Made by a program: the position numbers and the translations under genes. From positions 1-64,000 of the forward strand of contig CANNGA010000008.1 in assembly GCA_947504035.1 (NCBI GenBank): 64,000 bases of DNA. Direction: 5' to 3'. The DNA is from an uncultured Flavobacteriaceae bacterium (lineage in GTDB: Bacteria > Bacteroidota > Bacteroidia > Flavobacteriales > Flavobacteriaceae). This document shows, piece after piece, positions 39,450-48,003 of the stretch. Position 1 is the stretch's first letter, and the number at the start of each line of letters is the position of its first letter. The notes under the pieces were generated by a model. That model saw nothing but the letters and a program-made list of their open reading frames with translations. It was not told the origin of the DNA and made no database searches.

Positions 39450-41558
39450 ATGAAGCGATTTGTAGCCCCTCTAGTACTTCTGTTTCAATTGATAGGCTTT
39501 GCCCAAGAGAATAGTTTATATGAAAGACCTCCTGTTTTTTCAGAATGCGATCGTTCTAAAATAGAAGATCTACAACACTGTTTTGACGAACAGGTATTTC
39601 GACACATAAAAGAAAATTTTAAAGTTCCAGAATCTCTTAAGGCAAAAAAATATGAAGGTGAAGCTGTTGCTTTATTCGAAGTGGATACTACAGGGCATTT
39701 TAGAGTTATGTATGTCGATGCCATAGATAATGCTTTAAAAGATGAAACAAAGCGCGTGTTTGCTAAATTGCCTAAGATAGCACCTGCAACCTACAGTGGG
39801 AGAAAGGTTTTTAAGCAGTACTCTATTGCGATAGGCATACCTCTAGACCGTTTTAAATTTACCACTGCTAAAGATCTATCAAAAGCACAAACAAATGTTA
39901 TTTCGCAACGCGAATTAGCGGCCAAACGTGAATTTGATAGTGTTAATAATACCCTTACAGCGTATACCAATAAAGCCTTAACAAGCCAGTTAAATATTCA
40001 ATTTACGCACAGTGATTATGCGAGATTCGATAGGGCACTAAATGTTGTAGGCGCGAACAGCCATACCGCATCAAAACCCTTTTTATATGCGGAGGTTTCT
40101 AAATATCATGATTTTGAAGCCGAACGTGAAGCGTTGAAAAAACCAGCAGACAGTTGGTTGGGAAGAAAACTTTGGAATGAACACTTGGTTCAGGTACAAG
40201 GCAATGACTATTGGTTTACTATAGATCCTATTTTAGATGTGCAAACGGGTAAAGATTTTGATGCAGATTTTTCGTCAACCTTTAACAACACCAGAGGTGT
40301 TTTGATACAAGGTGGTTTGGGTAAAAAGTTTAATTTTTACAGCACCATTTTTGAAAGTCAAGGCCGTTTTGCAGATTATGTAAACCGTTACGCGGAAAGC
40401 ATCAGGGCATCAGGGCCAGATCCTGCGCTTATTCCAGGGCGAGGTATTGCAAAACGCTTTAAAGAAGATGCCTTCGATTATCCCGTAGCAGAAGCTTATT
40501 TATCGTATTCTCCAAATGCGTTTTTGAATTTGCAATTCGGTCACGGTAAAAATTTTATAGGTGACGGTTACCGCTCTTTATTGTTTAGCGACGTGGCAAG
40601 TCCTCATCCTTTTTTTAAAATCAATACTACATTTTGGAAACTTAAGTATACCAATACCTTTATGTCTTTACGAGATGTGAGGGATGAGGTTATTGAAGAT
40701 AAAGCCTTTTTAACCAAATATGTGGCCAATCATTATTTGAGTTGGAACGCTTCAAAACGGTTAAACGTAGGCTTGTTTGAGTCTGTGCTTTGGACGAATA
40801 GTAATGACCGGGGTTTCGATTTAAATTATGTAAATCCAATTATCTTTTACCGCGCTATCGAATTTGGTACGGGGCAAGGTGCCGGAAATGCTTTGTTAGG
40901 AGCATCTGCGAAGTATAAATTTAGCGATAATGTAAATGTATATAGCCAGTTTATATTGGATGAATTTTCACTAGGAGACATCACAGGAGGTGAAAAGAGT
41001 TGGAAAAACAAATATGGATACCAACTTGGACTGAAATACTATAACGCACTTAACGTTAAGAACCTCTATTTGCAATTGGAGTATAACCGCGTAAGACCTT
41101 ATACTTATTCGCATAATACTATTGTTTTAAATTATGCGCATAACAATCAATCTCTAGCGCATTTATGGGGTGCAAATTTTAGCGAATTGATACTTATTGG
41201 GCGTTACAGGTATAAACGTTGGTTTGGAGATGCTAAAGCGATATTAGGAGAGCGTGGTTTAGATTTTAATACAGATACCGATACCTTTAGTTATGGAGGA
41301 GATATTTTTAGAGATGAAGAAGATCGCCCTTTCGATACAGGTGTAGAAGTAGGGCAAGGTAATGCTACAAAAAGTCTTTATGCGAACTTAAAGGCGGGGT
41401 ATTTGATTAACCCAGCCTCTAATTTAAAACTGTTTGTAGATCTAACATACCGCAGTTTCGATCCTGATTTTACAACGGCAGAGACTTTTAAAAACGACAC
41501 GGTTTGGCTAAGCTTTGGTGTGCGTACCGACTTGTTTAATTGGTATTTCGATTTTTAA
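39450..41558 (+). CDS. RemB-like gliding motility outer-membrane protein with N-terminal TonB-like domain
   Basis: The 702-residue product has a signal peptide (1-18, ending IGFAQ). A TonB C-terminal-like domain follows at about 25-135, with the Cys pair at 33 and 44, FEVDTTGHFRVMYVDA, and KLPKIAPATYSGRKVFKQYSI. A long C-terminal region (about 200-702) is rich in alternating aromatic strands such as FLNLQFGHGKNFIGDGYRS, resembling capsule-assembly Wzi/RemB barrels. The final residues are WYFDF. In Flavobacterium johnsoniae, RemB is an outer-membrane protein linked to gliding and exopolysaccharide; the assignment here rests on recalled architecture, not an alignment. The N-terminal domain is homologous to those of the two upstream genes. 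Confidence 0.72.
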   Translation: MKRFVAPLVLLFQLIGFAQENSLYERPPVFSECDRSKIEDLQHCFDEQVFRHIKENFKVPESLKAKKYEGEAVALFEVDTTGHFRVMYVDAIDNALKDETKRVFAKLPKIAPATYSGRKVFKQYSIAIGIPLDRFKFTTAKDLSKAQTNVISQRELAAKREFDSVNNTLTAYTNKALTSQLNIQFTHSDYARFDRALNVVGANSHTASKPFLYAEVSKYHDFEAEREALKKPADSWLGRKLWNEHLVQVQGNDYWFTIDPILDVQTGKDFDADFSSTFNNTRGVLIQGGLGKKFNFYSTIFESQGRFADYVNRYAESIRASGPDPALIPGRGIAKRFKEDAFDYPVAEAYLSYSPNAFLNLQFGHGKNFIGDGYRSLLFSDVASPHPFFKINTTFWKLKYTNTFMSLRDVRDEVIEDKAFLTKYVANHYLSWNASKRLNVGLFESVLWTNSNDRGFDLNYVNPIIFYRAIEFGTGQGAGNALLGASAKYKFSDNVNVYSQFILDEFSLGDITGGEKSWKNKYGYQLGLKYYNALNVKNLYLQLEYNRVRPYTYSHNTIVLNYAHNNQSLAHLWGANFSELILIGRYRYKRWFGDAKAILGERGLDFNTDTDTFSYGGDIFRDEEDRPFDTGVEVGQGNATKSLYANLKAGYLINPASNLKLFVDLTYRSFDPDFTTAETFKNDTVWLSFGVRTDLFNWYFDF

Positions 41559-41568
41559 CTCAAAAAGG

Positions 41569-41591
41569 AAACCTTTATAATTTTAAGGTTT
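41569..41591. terminator. Weak bidirectional hairpin between convergent genes
   Basis: AAACCTT / AAGGTTT (7 bp, 9-nt loop) lies at the junction of the RemB-like gene and the metallo-hydrolase. It is flanked by an A run on one side and a T-rich run on the other. Confidence 0.4.
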
Positions 41592-42465
41592 TATTTGAAA
41601 GGCTTTTGTAAAAAACACGGCGTATCTTTTCAGAAGTCACGAAGCAACACCCGTAGTTTAAGGCATCATAGGTCTTGGTGATAGCGGTGTTGGCAGCAAT
41701 ATCGTCCTCTGTTTTTCCATTGGCAATTTCAATCAAAACCTTAGATTTTAAATCTTCTAACATTGTTAAAAAGGCTTGATAGTCTTTTTTAGAAGCCAGT
41801 TTGCCATGACCTGGTATAATTTTGGTCTTAGCATCGGTTAACATGACGCCTGCTTTTACCGCGTTAATGTAACCGTTTACACTACCGCCAGAATTGAGGT
41901 CGATGTAAGGATAGCGCCCATTAAAAAACGTATCTCCGGTATGTAATACATTGTTTTCTGTGAAATACAACATAGAATCTCCATCCGTATGCGCATTGTC
42001 AACATGGAATATAAATACATCCTCATCGTTTATATTGATGTGCAGTTTGTCGCGATATGTAATGACGGGTAAGCCTGTTTTTTGGGCTTTAGCTTTTAAA
42101 CGCTTTTTTACATTTTCGTGAGCCATAATAGTGGCGCCCTGTTTTTCGAAATTAGAGTTACCCCCCGTGTGATCACCATGGTGATGCGAGTTGATAACGA
42201 CTTTAACTGGAGCATTACTAATGGTTTTTAGTGTTTTTAGAATTTTAGTAGTGAGCGGTGCAAATTGGTTGTCTATTATCGTGATACTCTCATCACCAAC
42301 AGAAACACCAATATTACCTCCAGCACCTTCCAACATATAAATGCTATTAGAAAGTGGTGTTGCAGTTATAGAAACAGCATCAAAATTTGATTGTGCACTG
42401 CTAAAAAGGCTAAAAGAAAAACAAGAGAATAGAGCGATTGGTTTGAAAAAGGAAGCTATAGGCAT
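41575..42465 (-). CDS. MBL-fold metallo-hydrolase, secreted
   Basis: The 296-residue product has a signal peptide (about 1-24, ending LFSSAQ). The metallo-beta-lactamase fold shows the zinc motif HHHGDH in NSHHHGDHTGG, HTGDTF with the later His/Asp ligands, and PGHG. The sequence type is the broad MBL group near SoxH/quinoprotein-relay hydrolases, not a classical class B lactamase. The substrate is unknown and antibiotic hydrolysis should not be assumed. It is divergent from ctaB and convergent with the RemB-like gene. Confidence 0.88.
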   Translation of the reverse strand: MPIASFFKPIALFSCFSFSLFSSAQSNFDAVSITATPLSNSIYMLEGAGGNIGVSVGDESITIIDNQFAPLTTKILKTLKTISNAPVKVVINSHHHGDHTGGNSNFEKQGATIMAHENVKKRLKAKAQKTGLPVITYRDKLHININDEDVFIFHVDNAHTDGDSMLYFTENNVLHTGDTFFNGRYPYIDLNSGGSVNGYINAVKAGVMLTDAKTKIIPGHGKLASKKDYQAFLTMLEDLKSKVLIEIANGKTEDDIAANTAITKTYDALNYGCCFVTSEKIRRVFYKSLSNKTLKL

Positions 42466-42513
42466 AGAAGCAATTTTTGATTATAGCTAAAGATATTAAA
42501 AATCTCGTTAAGA

Positions 42514-42544
42514 TTGGTCAAATAGGTTTTATGGAGTATCTTTG
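42514..42544 (+). promoter_or_regulatory. Bacteroidota-type promoter of the ctaB-cox3 operon
   Basis: TTG at 42514-42516, a 20-nt spacer and TATCTTTG at 42537-42544 form a full -33/-7 match. Transcription should begin near 42548, which excludes the upstream TTG at 42542 as the ctaB start. Confidence 0.7.
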
Positions 42545-42580
42545 CACTCGCGTTTAAAAACGGTAAAATACATTAATATT

Positions 42581-43474
42581 TTGAGCCAGACCAAGACAGC
42601 AACTACAACACCCTCAGTTATTTCTGATTTTAAAGAGATCACCAAAATGCGTTTGGCATTAAGTGTTGTGTTTTCTTCTTTAGCAGGGTATTTGTTAGGC
42701 GTAGATACTGTAAGTTTAAAAACATTAGTATTGTTAGCCTTAGGAGGGTATTTTATGGTAGGCGCTTCTAATGCCTATAATCAAATTATAGAAAAAGATT
42801 TAGACGCCTTAATGGATCGTACTAAAAACAGACCTGTACCCTCTGGGCGTATGTCTGTGACCACAGCATTTATAATAGCCTCGTTATTTACTGTATTGGG
42901 AATTGTTATTTTATATAGCATTAATAAACAAACAGCAATGTTTGGTGCAATTTCTATATTCTTGTACACCTGTGCATATACCCCTTTAAAAACAAAAACA
43001 CCTCTAGCTGTTTTTGTTGGTGCTATACCTGGAGCCATCCCATTTATGTTAGGATGGGTGGCTGCAACAGATGATTTTGGAATAGAGCCAGGCACCTTAT
43101 TTGCATTACAGTTCTTTTGGCAATTCCCTCATTTTTGGGCCATTGGTTGGTTTTTGTTTCATGATTACAAAAAAGGCGGTTTTTATATGCTGCCAACAGG
43201 AAAACAAGACAAAGGAACCGCCGTACAAACAATTATGTATACCATTTGGACGATTATCGTATCTGTTATTCCTGTATTTGGTTTTACAGGACGCTTAGGG
43301 CTCTCTGTGGTTTCTGCAATTCTCGTGTTTTTAGCAGGACTTTGGATGCTGTACTACGCTATAAGATTATTTAAAAAAATGACTGAAAAAGCAGCGCGAC
43401 AACTCATGTTAGTTAGTGTCTCTTACATTACGTTGGTACAAATAATATATGTTGTTGACAAATTTATAAGCTAA
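42581..43474 (+). CDS. ctaB: Heme O synthase (protoheme IX farnesyltransferase)
   Basis: CtaB/CyoE farnesylates heme b to heme o for the terminal oxidase. It is a UbiA-type prenyltransferase with about eight helices. The conserved motif NAYNQIIEKDLDALMDRTKNRP holds the NxxxD and DxxxD metal-binding residues, and a second loop is DYKKGGFYMLP. No ATG exists in frame before the first conserved segment (EITKMRLALSV). A perfect promoter box overlaps the TTG at 42542, so I place the start at the next TTG, 42581, giving about 297 residues. It heads the second oxidase cluster, 1 nt from the next gene. Confidence 0.92.
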   Translation: MSQTKTATTTPSVISDFKEITKMRLALSVVFSSLAGYLLGVDTVSLKTLVLLALGGYFMVGASNAYNQIIEKDLDALMDRTKNRPVPSGRMSVTTAFIIASLFTVLGIVILYSINKQTAMFGAISIFLYTCAYTPLKTKTPLAVFVGAIPGAIPFMLGWVAATDDFGIEPGTLFALQFFWQFPHFWAIGWFLFHDYKKGGFYMLPTGKQDKGTAVQTIMYTIWTIIVSVIPVFGFTGRLGLSVVSAILVFLAGLWMLYYAIRLFKKMTEKAARQLMLVSVSYITLVQIIYVVDKFIS

Positions 43475-43475
43475 G

Positions 43476-44057
43476 ATGGATTTAACTCAAGGAACACCTC
43501 AAGAAAAAAATAACAGAGCAAAAAAAATGATGCTTTGGTTTGGAATCATGTCGTTAATCATGTCTTTTGGGGGGTGGACAAGTGCCTTCTTGGTGAGCAA
43601 GTCAAGACCAGATTGGGCTACAGATTTTGAATTGCCAGTTGCGTTTACGATCAGTACTATTGTAATCGTAATAAGTAGCATTACTTTTATTTTTGCTAAA
43701 AAAGCATTGCAAAAAGGCGATAGAAAAACAACGTCTATTTTACTTAGCATCACCTTTATTTTAGGGATTGTTTTTATCTTAAATCAACTTTCGGGTTTTC
43801 AAGATATCATTGCGATGGGCTATAATTTCACAGGGCCAACTAGTAATGTAACCCTATCTTATATTTATCTTATCGCATTTGTGCATATTTTACATATCGC
43901 AGTAGGGCTAATTTGTCTATTGGTTGTAATTTATAATCATTTTAAACAGAAATACAACGCGACCGATATGTTGGGTATGGAACTGGCAGCAACCTTTTGG
44001 CATTTTGTAGATATACTATGGGTTTATCTCTTCCTGTTCTTGTATTTTGTGAAGTGA
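43476..44057 (+). CDS. Cytochrome c oxidase subunit III (short form)
   Basis: This 193-residue protein has about five transmembrane helices. The C-terminal subunit III signature is MELAATFWHFVDILWVYLFLFLYF. A typical heme-copper oxidase subunit III has seven helices or, in bacterial caa3-type enzymes, five. It lies in an operon directly after ctaB. A second, larger subunit III follows 138 bp later. Confidence 0.92.
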   Translation: MDLTQGTPQEKNNRAKKMMLWFGIMSLIMSFGGWTSAFLVSKSRPDWATDFELPVAFTISTIVIVISSITFIFAKKALQKGDRKTTSILLSITFILGIVFILNQLSGFQDIIAMGYNFTGPTSNVTLSYIYLIAFVHILHIAVGLICLLVVIYNHFKQKYNATDMLGMELAATFWHFVDILWVYLFLFLYFVK

Positions 44058-44159
44058 TTTTGAATAAATTTAATGAAACTCTGGTGATAGCACTGCACTA
44101 CAGGGATTTATAGAATTTAAAATTCAGCAAGTGATATTTCGTTAGATAAATAAATTGAT

Positions 44160-44167
44160 TATTTTTG
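44160..44167 (+). promoter_or_regulatory. -7 promoter box before the long subunit III gene
   Basis: TATTTTTG matches TAnnTTTG, 28 nt before the start codon. No clear -33 TTG is present. Confidence 0.4.
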
Positions 44168-44195
44168 TGCAACTTTTAAATAACAACCATTATAT

Positions 44196-45185
44196 ATGAG
44201 TACAGCAGTAGCAGAAGGCAAAACTTGGGGTGGAGGCAACGAACCTCTCAAGGCAAGTTATGGTAAAATGATGATGTGGTTTTTCATCGTCTCTGATGCA
44301 TTAACTTTTTCAGGTTTTTTAGCCGCTTACGGTTTTTCAAGATTTAAATTTATAGATGCATGGCCAATTGCAGATGAAGTGTTTACACACTTTCCTTTTT
44401 TACATGGTGTTGACGCACCAATGTACTATGTGGCATTTATGACATTTGTATTAATTATGTCTTCCGTAACTATGGTACTAGCAGTAGATGCAGGGCACCA
44501 TTTAAACAAATCGAAAGTCACTACTTACATGTTTTTAACCATTATAGGTGGTTTGATATTTGTAGGGTCTCAAGCTTGGGAATGGAATACATTTATAAAA
44601 GGCGATTATGGTGCTGTTCAAACTAAAGGTGGTAATATTTTACAGTTTGGAAAGTATGTAGATGTAAACGGCGAACAGAAATTTAAAAGAGTAGCTGTTA
44701 GAGATATTGCTGTAAATGCACATGGCGAGCGTGTACAACACGAACGTAGCAATGGGCTATGGTTTGTAGGCGAATCAAGCTTACCACCATATACTGTAGA
44801 TGAAGTTATTCACGGTTTACAAGCCCATAAAGATGTTTTAGTGCGTACACAAACCATTAACGAACATGGAGAGAAAACAGTGCTTTCAAGAGAAGCCTCT
44901 CTTGAGCAGATCATGAAGAATGGAAAACGTGTCGTAGAAGGTGCGAACCTTCAAGTGAATGAATATGGATCTCCATTATTCGCAGATTTCTTTTTCTTTA
45001 TTACAGGATTTCACGGTTTCCACGTATTTTCAGGAGTTATCATTAATATCATTATATTCTTTAATGTGGTGATAGGTACTTACGAAAGACGTAAGAATTA
45101 TGAGATGGTAGAGAAAGTAGGATTGTATTGGCACTTTGTAGATTTGGTTTGGGTATTTGTATTCACATTCTTCTACTTAGTATAA
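44196..45185 (+). CDS. Cytochrome c oxidase subunit III with a large soluble insertion
   Basis: The 329-residue subunit III has helices at about 22-43, 68-100 and 110-128. The family motif ITGFHGFHVFSG is near 259-270, and the terminal signature YWHFVDLVWVFVFTFFYLV is present. Between the WEWNTF helix end (about 130) and the FFFFITGFHG helix (about 257) lies about 125 hydrophilic residues (from KGDYGAVQTKGGN to NEYGSPLF). Ordinary subunit III has only a short loop there. The insertion has no recognised fold. It is followed by subunit IV. Confidence 0.92.
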   Translation: MSTAVAEGKTWGGGNEPLKASYGKMMMWFFIVSDALTFSGFLAAYGFSRFKFIDAWPIADEVFTHFPFLHGVDAPMYYVAFMTFVLIMSSVTMVLAVDAGHHLNKSKVTTYMFLTIIGGLIFVGSQAWEWNTFIKGDYGAVQTKGGNILQFGKYVDVNGEQKFKRVAVRDIAVNAHGERVQHERSNGLWFVGESSLPPYTVDEVIHGLQAHKDVLVRTQTINEHGEKTVLSREASLEQIMKNGKRVVEGANLQVNEYGSPLFADFFFFITGFHGFHVFSGVIINIIIFFNVVIGTYERRKNYEMVEKVGLYWHFVDLVWVFVFTFFYLV

Positions 45186-45207
45186 TTTAGATTAATAGAT
45201 TTTAAAG

Positions 45208-45588
45208 ATGGCACACGAGCATAAATTAGAGATATTTAGAGGATTAATAAAGTTTAAGTCAAATATTCAGAAAATATGGGGCGTTTTAATCCTATTGTCT
45301 ATTGTAACAATAGTTGAAGTTGTATTGGGAATCTTAAAACCAGAATGGTCTATGGGACAGGTTTTAGGTATGAAAATATTAAACTGGATCTTCATCATTT
45401 TAACCATATTTAAAGCCTACTACATCACTTGGGATTTCATGCACATGCGTGATGAAGTGAAAGGGTTAAGACGTGCAGTCGTATGGACGACGATATTCTT
45501 AATCTCGTATTTGGTATTTATCTTATTACAAGAAGGTGGTTATGTTTTCGATGTATACGATCAAGGTTATATCAAAAGAGATTTTTAA
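45208..45588 (+). CDS. Cytochrome C oxidase subunit IV family protein
   Basis: This 126-residue protein has three predicted helices (about 25-45, 55-75, 88-108). Its context and the FKAYYITWDFMHM segment match the bacterial COX4/prokaryotic subunit IV family, a non-catalytic subunit that stabilises the oxidase. The N-terminus is soluble and its histidines (AHEHK) are close together. A terminator follows. Confidence 0.88.
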   Translation: MAHEHKLEIFRGLIKFKSNIQKIWGVLILLSIVTIVEVVLGILKPEWSMGQVLGMKILNWIFIILTIFKAYYITWDFMHMRDEVKGLRRAVVWTTIFLISYLVFILLQEGGYVFDVYDQGYIKRDF

Positions 45589-45617
45589 GCACAATTAAGT
45601 GTTAAAAATATAAAGTT

Positions 45618-45651
45618 AAGGTGGTTTTTAAGAACCACCTTTTTTATTTTT
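45618..45651 (+). terminator. Terminator after the subunit IV gene
   Basis: The perfect 9-bp stem AAGGTGGTT / AACCACCTT with a 6-nt loop is followed by a T-rich run. Confidence 0.9.
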
Positions 45652-45652
45652 G
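45645..45652 (+). promoter_or_regulatory. Possible -7 box overlapping the terminator T run
   Basis: TATTTTTG matches TAnnTTTG and lies 57 nt before the next gene. Because it sits in a T run, chance is possible. Confidence 0.35.
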
Positions 45653-45709
45653 CAAAAGTGATTTTAAAGCGCATTTCGAACTCTCGAACGCGTTAATAGT
45701 ATTGAGGTG

Positions 45710-46432
45710 ATGAATTATAAGAAGATTGGCATATATTTTATTTTAGGCGTTCTATTTTTTCTGCCCGTTACATTCCTATTGTTTTTATATCCTGCAACGC
45801 ATAATTACAATCCTCTAGATATTGTAAATGAAGATGTGTTAGATTTAAGAGCGTTCACTTCAGATGCGAAAACAGATATTCAACTCAAAGACCATATTAC
45901 TGTTTTAGGTTTTTTGGGAACTAAACCCATGACCAAATTAACAACGGCTTCTAACCTAAAAGAGCTGGTGTACGATAAGTTTAAAGGGTTTAAAAAGTTT
46001 CAAGTTGTTATCGTTATGCCCAAAGGGACAGAAGCAGCTGTACAAGCACTGCGAAAAGAGATTAGCCTTTACGAGGATTTAAGGTTTTTGCATTTCGTGT
46101 TTGGAACACCAGATGCGATTTCTAAAGTATTTAAAAGCTTAAAACACGGGATTAGCCTAGATGCTAATTACGCCACAGATACTGTTTTTATTGTAGATAA
46201 GGACTTAAATCAGCGTGGGCGTATAGATGATAGAAGCGATAAAGAAATAGAGCGTAATACGACCGTATACGGCTTAAATTTCTACAATTGCATTCAAGTC
46301 GCAACAATAAAGAATAAGATGAGCGAAGACTTGCGTATTATCTTTACAGAATACAGACAGAAGCGTAAAGGTGAATTTAATTCTACAACGCGAAGAGCAG
46401 ATGATATAAACTCTAATGATGAAGAAAACTAA
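45710..46432 (+). CDS. Membrane-anchored protein of unknown function next to SCO
   Basis: The 240-residue product has an N-terminal membrane helix (about 6-28), then a soluble domain with alternating strands and helices (ITVLGFLGT, KFQVVIVMPKGT, DTVFIVDKDLNQRGRIDD). This resembles a thioredoxin-like fold but lacks the CxxC/CxxxC active site. It overlaps the SCO gene by 17 bp, so the two are co-translated. A redox-inactive partner in CuA assembly is a plausible inference; no firm function is known to me. ATG 45710 is preferred over the GTG one codon upstream. Confidence 0.75.
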   Translation: MNYKKIGIYFILGVLFFLPVTFLLFLYPATHNYNPLDIVNEDVLDLRAFTSDAKTDIQLKDHITVLGFLGTKPMTKLTTASNLKELVYDKFKGFKKFQVVIVMPKGTEAAVQALRKEISLYEDLRFLHFVFGTPDAISKVFKSLKHGISLDANYATDTVFIVDKDLNQRGRIDDRSDKEIERNTTVYGLNFYNCIQVATIKNKMSEDLRIIFTEYRQKRKGEFNSTTRRADDINSNDEEN

Positions 46433-47150
46433 CTATTCTTATATAGGTATTGCATTTATTATACTCGTTTTTGGAATTCTTTTTGTGCCAAAAATAGTGG
46501 ATAGAATAACAAATAATGACATTACGCGTCATGAGAGTAGGAGCGATCAAAAAAGCATACCCTCTCAGCTTCTTTATGTAGAAAATAATGGAAACAAACG
46601 TAAAGTGCCTGCATTTCGTTTCGTAAATCAACAGGGCGATACCATTAGCAACACTGCTTACGAAGGCAAAGTGTACGTTATTGAGTTTTTCTTTACGACC
46701 TGCCCAACGATATGTCCAAGAATGACGGTTAACCTAGTACAGCTTCAAAATGAATTTAAGGACTTTAAAGCTTTTGGAGTGGCGTCTTTTACCATAAACC
46801 CAGAGCATGACACCCCAGAGGTTTTAAAAAGTTATGCTGAAGCCTACCATATTACAAACCCTAATTGGCATTTGTTAACAGGAGATCAAAAAGCTATTTA
46901 CGATTTAGCCAATACAGGATTTTATATCTATGCAGCAGAAAATGAAGCCGTGGCCGGAGGTTTTGAGCATTCTGGGAATTTTGCACTTGTAGACAAACAA
47001 GGTTATATACGTTGTAGAGCAGATAAGAATGGCAATCCTATCATATATTATTCAGGAATTATATCTGAGGAAGAACAAGTAGATGATGATGGGGTAAGAG
47101 AACAAATTAGTGCCTTAAAAGAAGATATTAGAAAATTATTGAATGAGTAG
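46416..47150 (+). CDS. SCO family copper chaperone (SCO1/SenC)
   Basis: SCO proteins deliver copper to, or reduce, the CuA site of cytochrome oxidase subunit II. The 244-residue product has an N-terminal membrane anchor (about 8-26) and a thioredoxin fold. The copper motif is TTCPTICPRM (C-x3-C near 95 and 99), and the distant conserved His lies in FEHSGNFALVD. Both ligands are present. It overlaps the upstream gene and sits among the oxidase subunit genes, which fits the role. Confidence 0.95.
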   Translation: MMKKTNYSYIGIAFIILVFGILFVPKIVDRITNNDITRHESRSDQKSIPSQLLYVENNGNKRKVPAFRFVNQQGDTISNTAYEGKVYVIEFFFTTCPTICPRMTVNLVQLQNEFKDFKAFGVASFTINPEHDTPEVLKSYAEAYHITNPNWHLLTGDQKAIYDLANTGFYIYAAENEAVAGGFEHSGNFALVDKQGYIRCRADKNGNPIIYYSGIISEEEQVDDDGVREQISALKEDIRKLLNE

Positions 47151-47198
47151 TTTTCTAGCTGATACGTCTAATAAAAAGAGAGTTTAAAAGCAGACACC

Positions 47199-47729
47199 AT
47201 GCATAACGAAGAGACAATTTTAAATGAAAAGAAGTATAACACGTTAATAGTTGTACTCTCTATAGCTATTCCCTTGGCTGTAGCAGTTCTTTTTGGCGTA
47301 AAGATAGATGTAGAGTTACCTGTCTTTTTACCGCCAATATATGCTACAATAAATGCTTTTACCGCAGTAGTGCTTATTGCAGCATTTGTCGCTATAAAAA
47401 ATAAAAATTTAACCTTACATGAGCGTTTAATGAAACTCGCTATTGCGTTGTCTGTTGTGTTTTTAGTACTATATGTTTTGTACCATATGACGAGTGATTC
47501 TACAAAGTACGGTGGAGAAGGCGCTATTAAATACGTGTACTATTTTATATTACTAACACACATTCTATTGTCTATAGCTGTGATTCCATTTGTGTTAATC
47601 ACATATGTGAGAGCAATTACGAATAATATCGAAAAACATAAAAAAATAGCTAAAATAACCTTCCCATTGTGGCTTTATGTCGCGATTACAGGTGTTGTGG
47701 TTTATGTTATGATTTCACCGTATTACTAA
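47199..47729 (+). CDS. DUF420 family membrane protein
   Basis: This 176-residue protein has five transmembrane helices and histidines typical of the CtaM/DUF420 group (ALSVVFLVLYVLYHM and LTHILLSIAVIPF). In Firmicutes, CtaM is required for caa3 oxidase activity; a similar assembly role is inferred here from context. It lies 48 bp after the SCO gene. Confidence 0.88.
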   Translation: MHNEETILNEKKYNTLIVVLSIAIPLAVAVLFGVKIDVELPVFLPPIYATINAFTAVVLIAAFVAIKNKNLTLHERLMKLAIALSVVFLVLYVLYHMTSDSTKYGGEGAIKYVYYFILLTHILLSIAVIPFVLITYVRAITNNIEKHKKIAKITFPLWLYVAITGVVVYVMISPYY

Positions 47730-47769
47730 TTTTTAGACGCATACGTATTTATGTTGCTCTTAAACGACT

Positions 47770-47777
47770 TAAATTTG
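47770..47777 (+). promoter_or_regulatory. -7 box 4 nt before the small CxxC gene
   Basis: TAAATTTG matches TAnnTTTG and ends 4 nt before the ATG at 47782. The nearest TTG (47754-47756) gives a short 13-nt spacer, so support is limited. Confidence 0.35.
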
Positions 47778-47781
47778 ATAA

Positions 47782-48003
47782 ATGAAACTACAGCGCCTAT
47801 ATATCCTTTTCTTTTTTGTTGTTTTAACGTTTAAAACACAAGCCCAGTGTGCCATGTGCCGTGCCGTTTTAGAGAATGAGCAGGGACAAACTACCGCAGA
47901 AGGGATCAATAATGGCATTGTATATCTTATGGCAATCCCCTATTTATTGGTGGGGAGTTTAGCCGTTTATATCTATTACCGTTTTTTTAAGTTAAAAAAG
48001 TAA
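47782..48003 (+). CDS. Small exported CxxC membrane protein
   Basis: The 73-residue product has a signal-like segment (1-22, ending KTQAQ) followed at once by C-AM-C (Cys23 and Cys26). A short soluble part follows (RAVLENEQGQTTAEGINNG). The second hydrophobic helix (about 44-66) ends in basic residues. If the signal is cleaved, the mature protein is about 51 residues with the CxxC at its N-terminus on the periplasmic face. It is the last gene in the oxidase assembly cluster. I know of no established function; copper or heme/thiol handling is an inference. Confidence 0.7.
   Translation: MKLQRLYILFFFVVLTFKTQAQCAMCRAVLENEQGQTTAEGINNGIVYLMAIPYLLVGSLAVYIYYRFFKLKK

Noticed and set aside
41575-42465. 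Metallo-beta-lactamase resistance gene
   Set aside because: The motifs match the broad MBL hydrolase family. Nothing points to beta-lactam hydrolysis.
42542-42580. Upstream TTG as the ctaB start
   Set aside because: It overlaps a consensus -7 box, so this codon should not be in the transcript.
43476-45185. Two subunit III genes as a recent duplication
   Set aside because: They differ in length and helix content, and both have distinct, conserved subunit III signatures, so they look like separate parts of the oxidase cluster.
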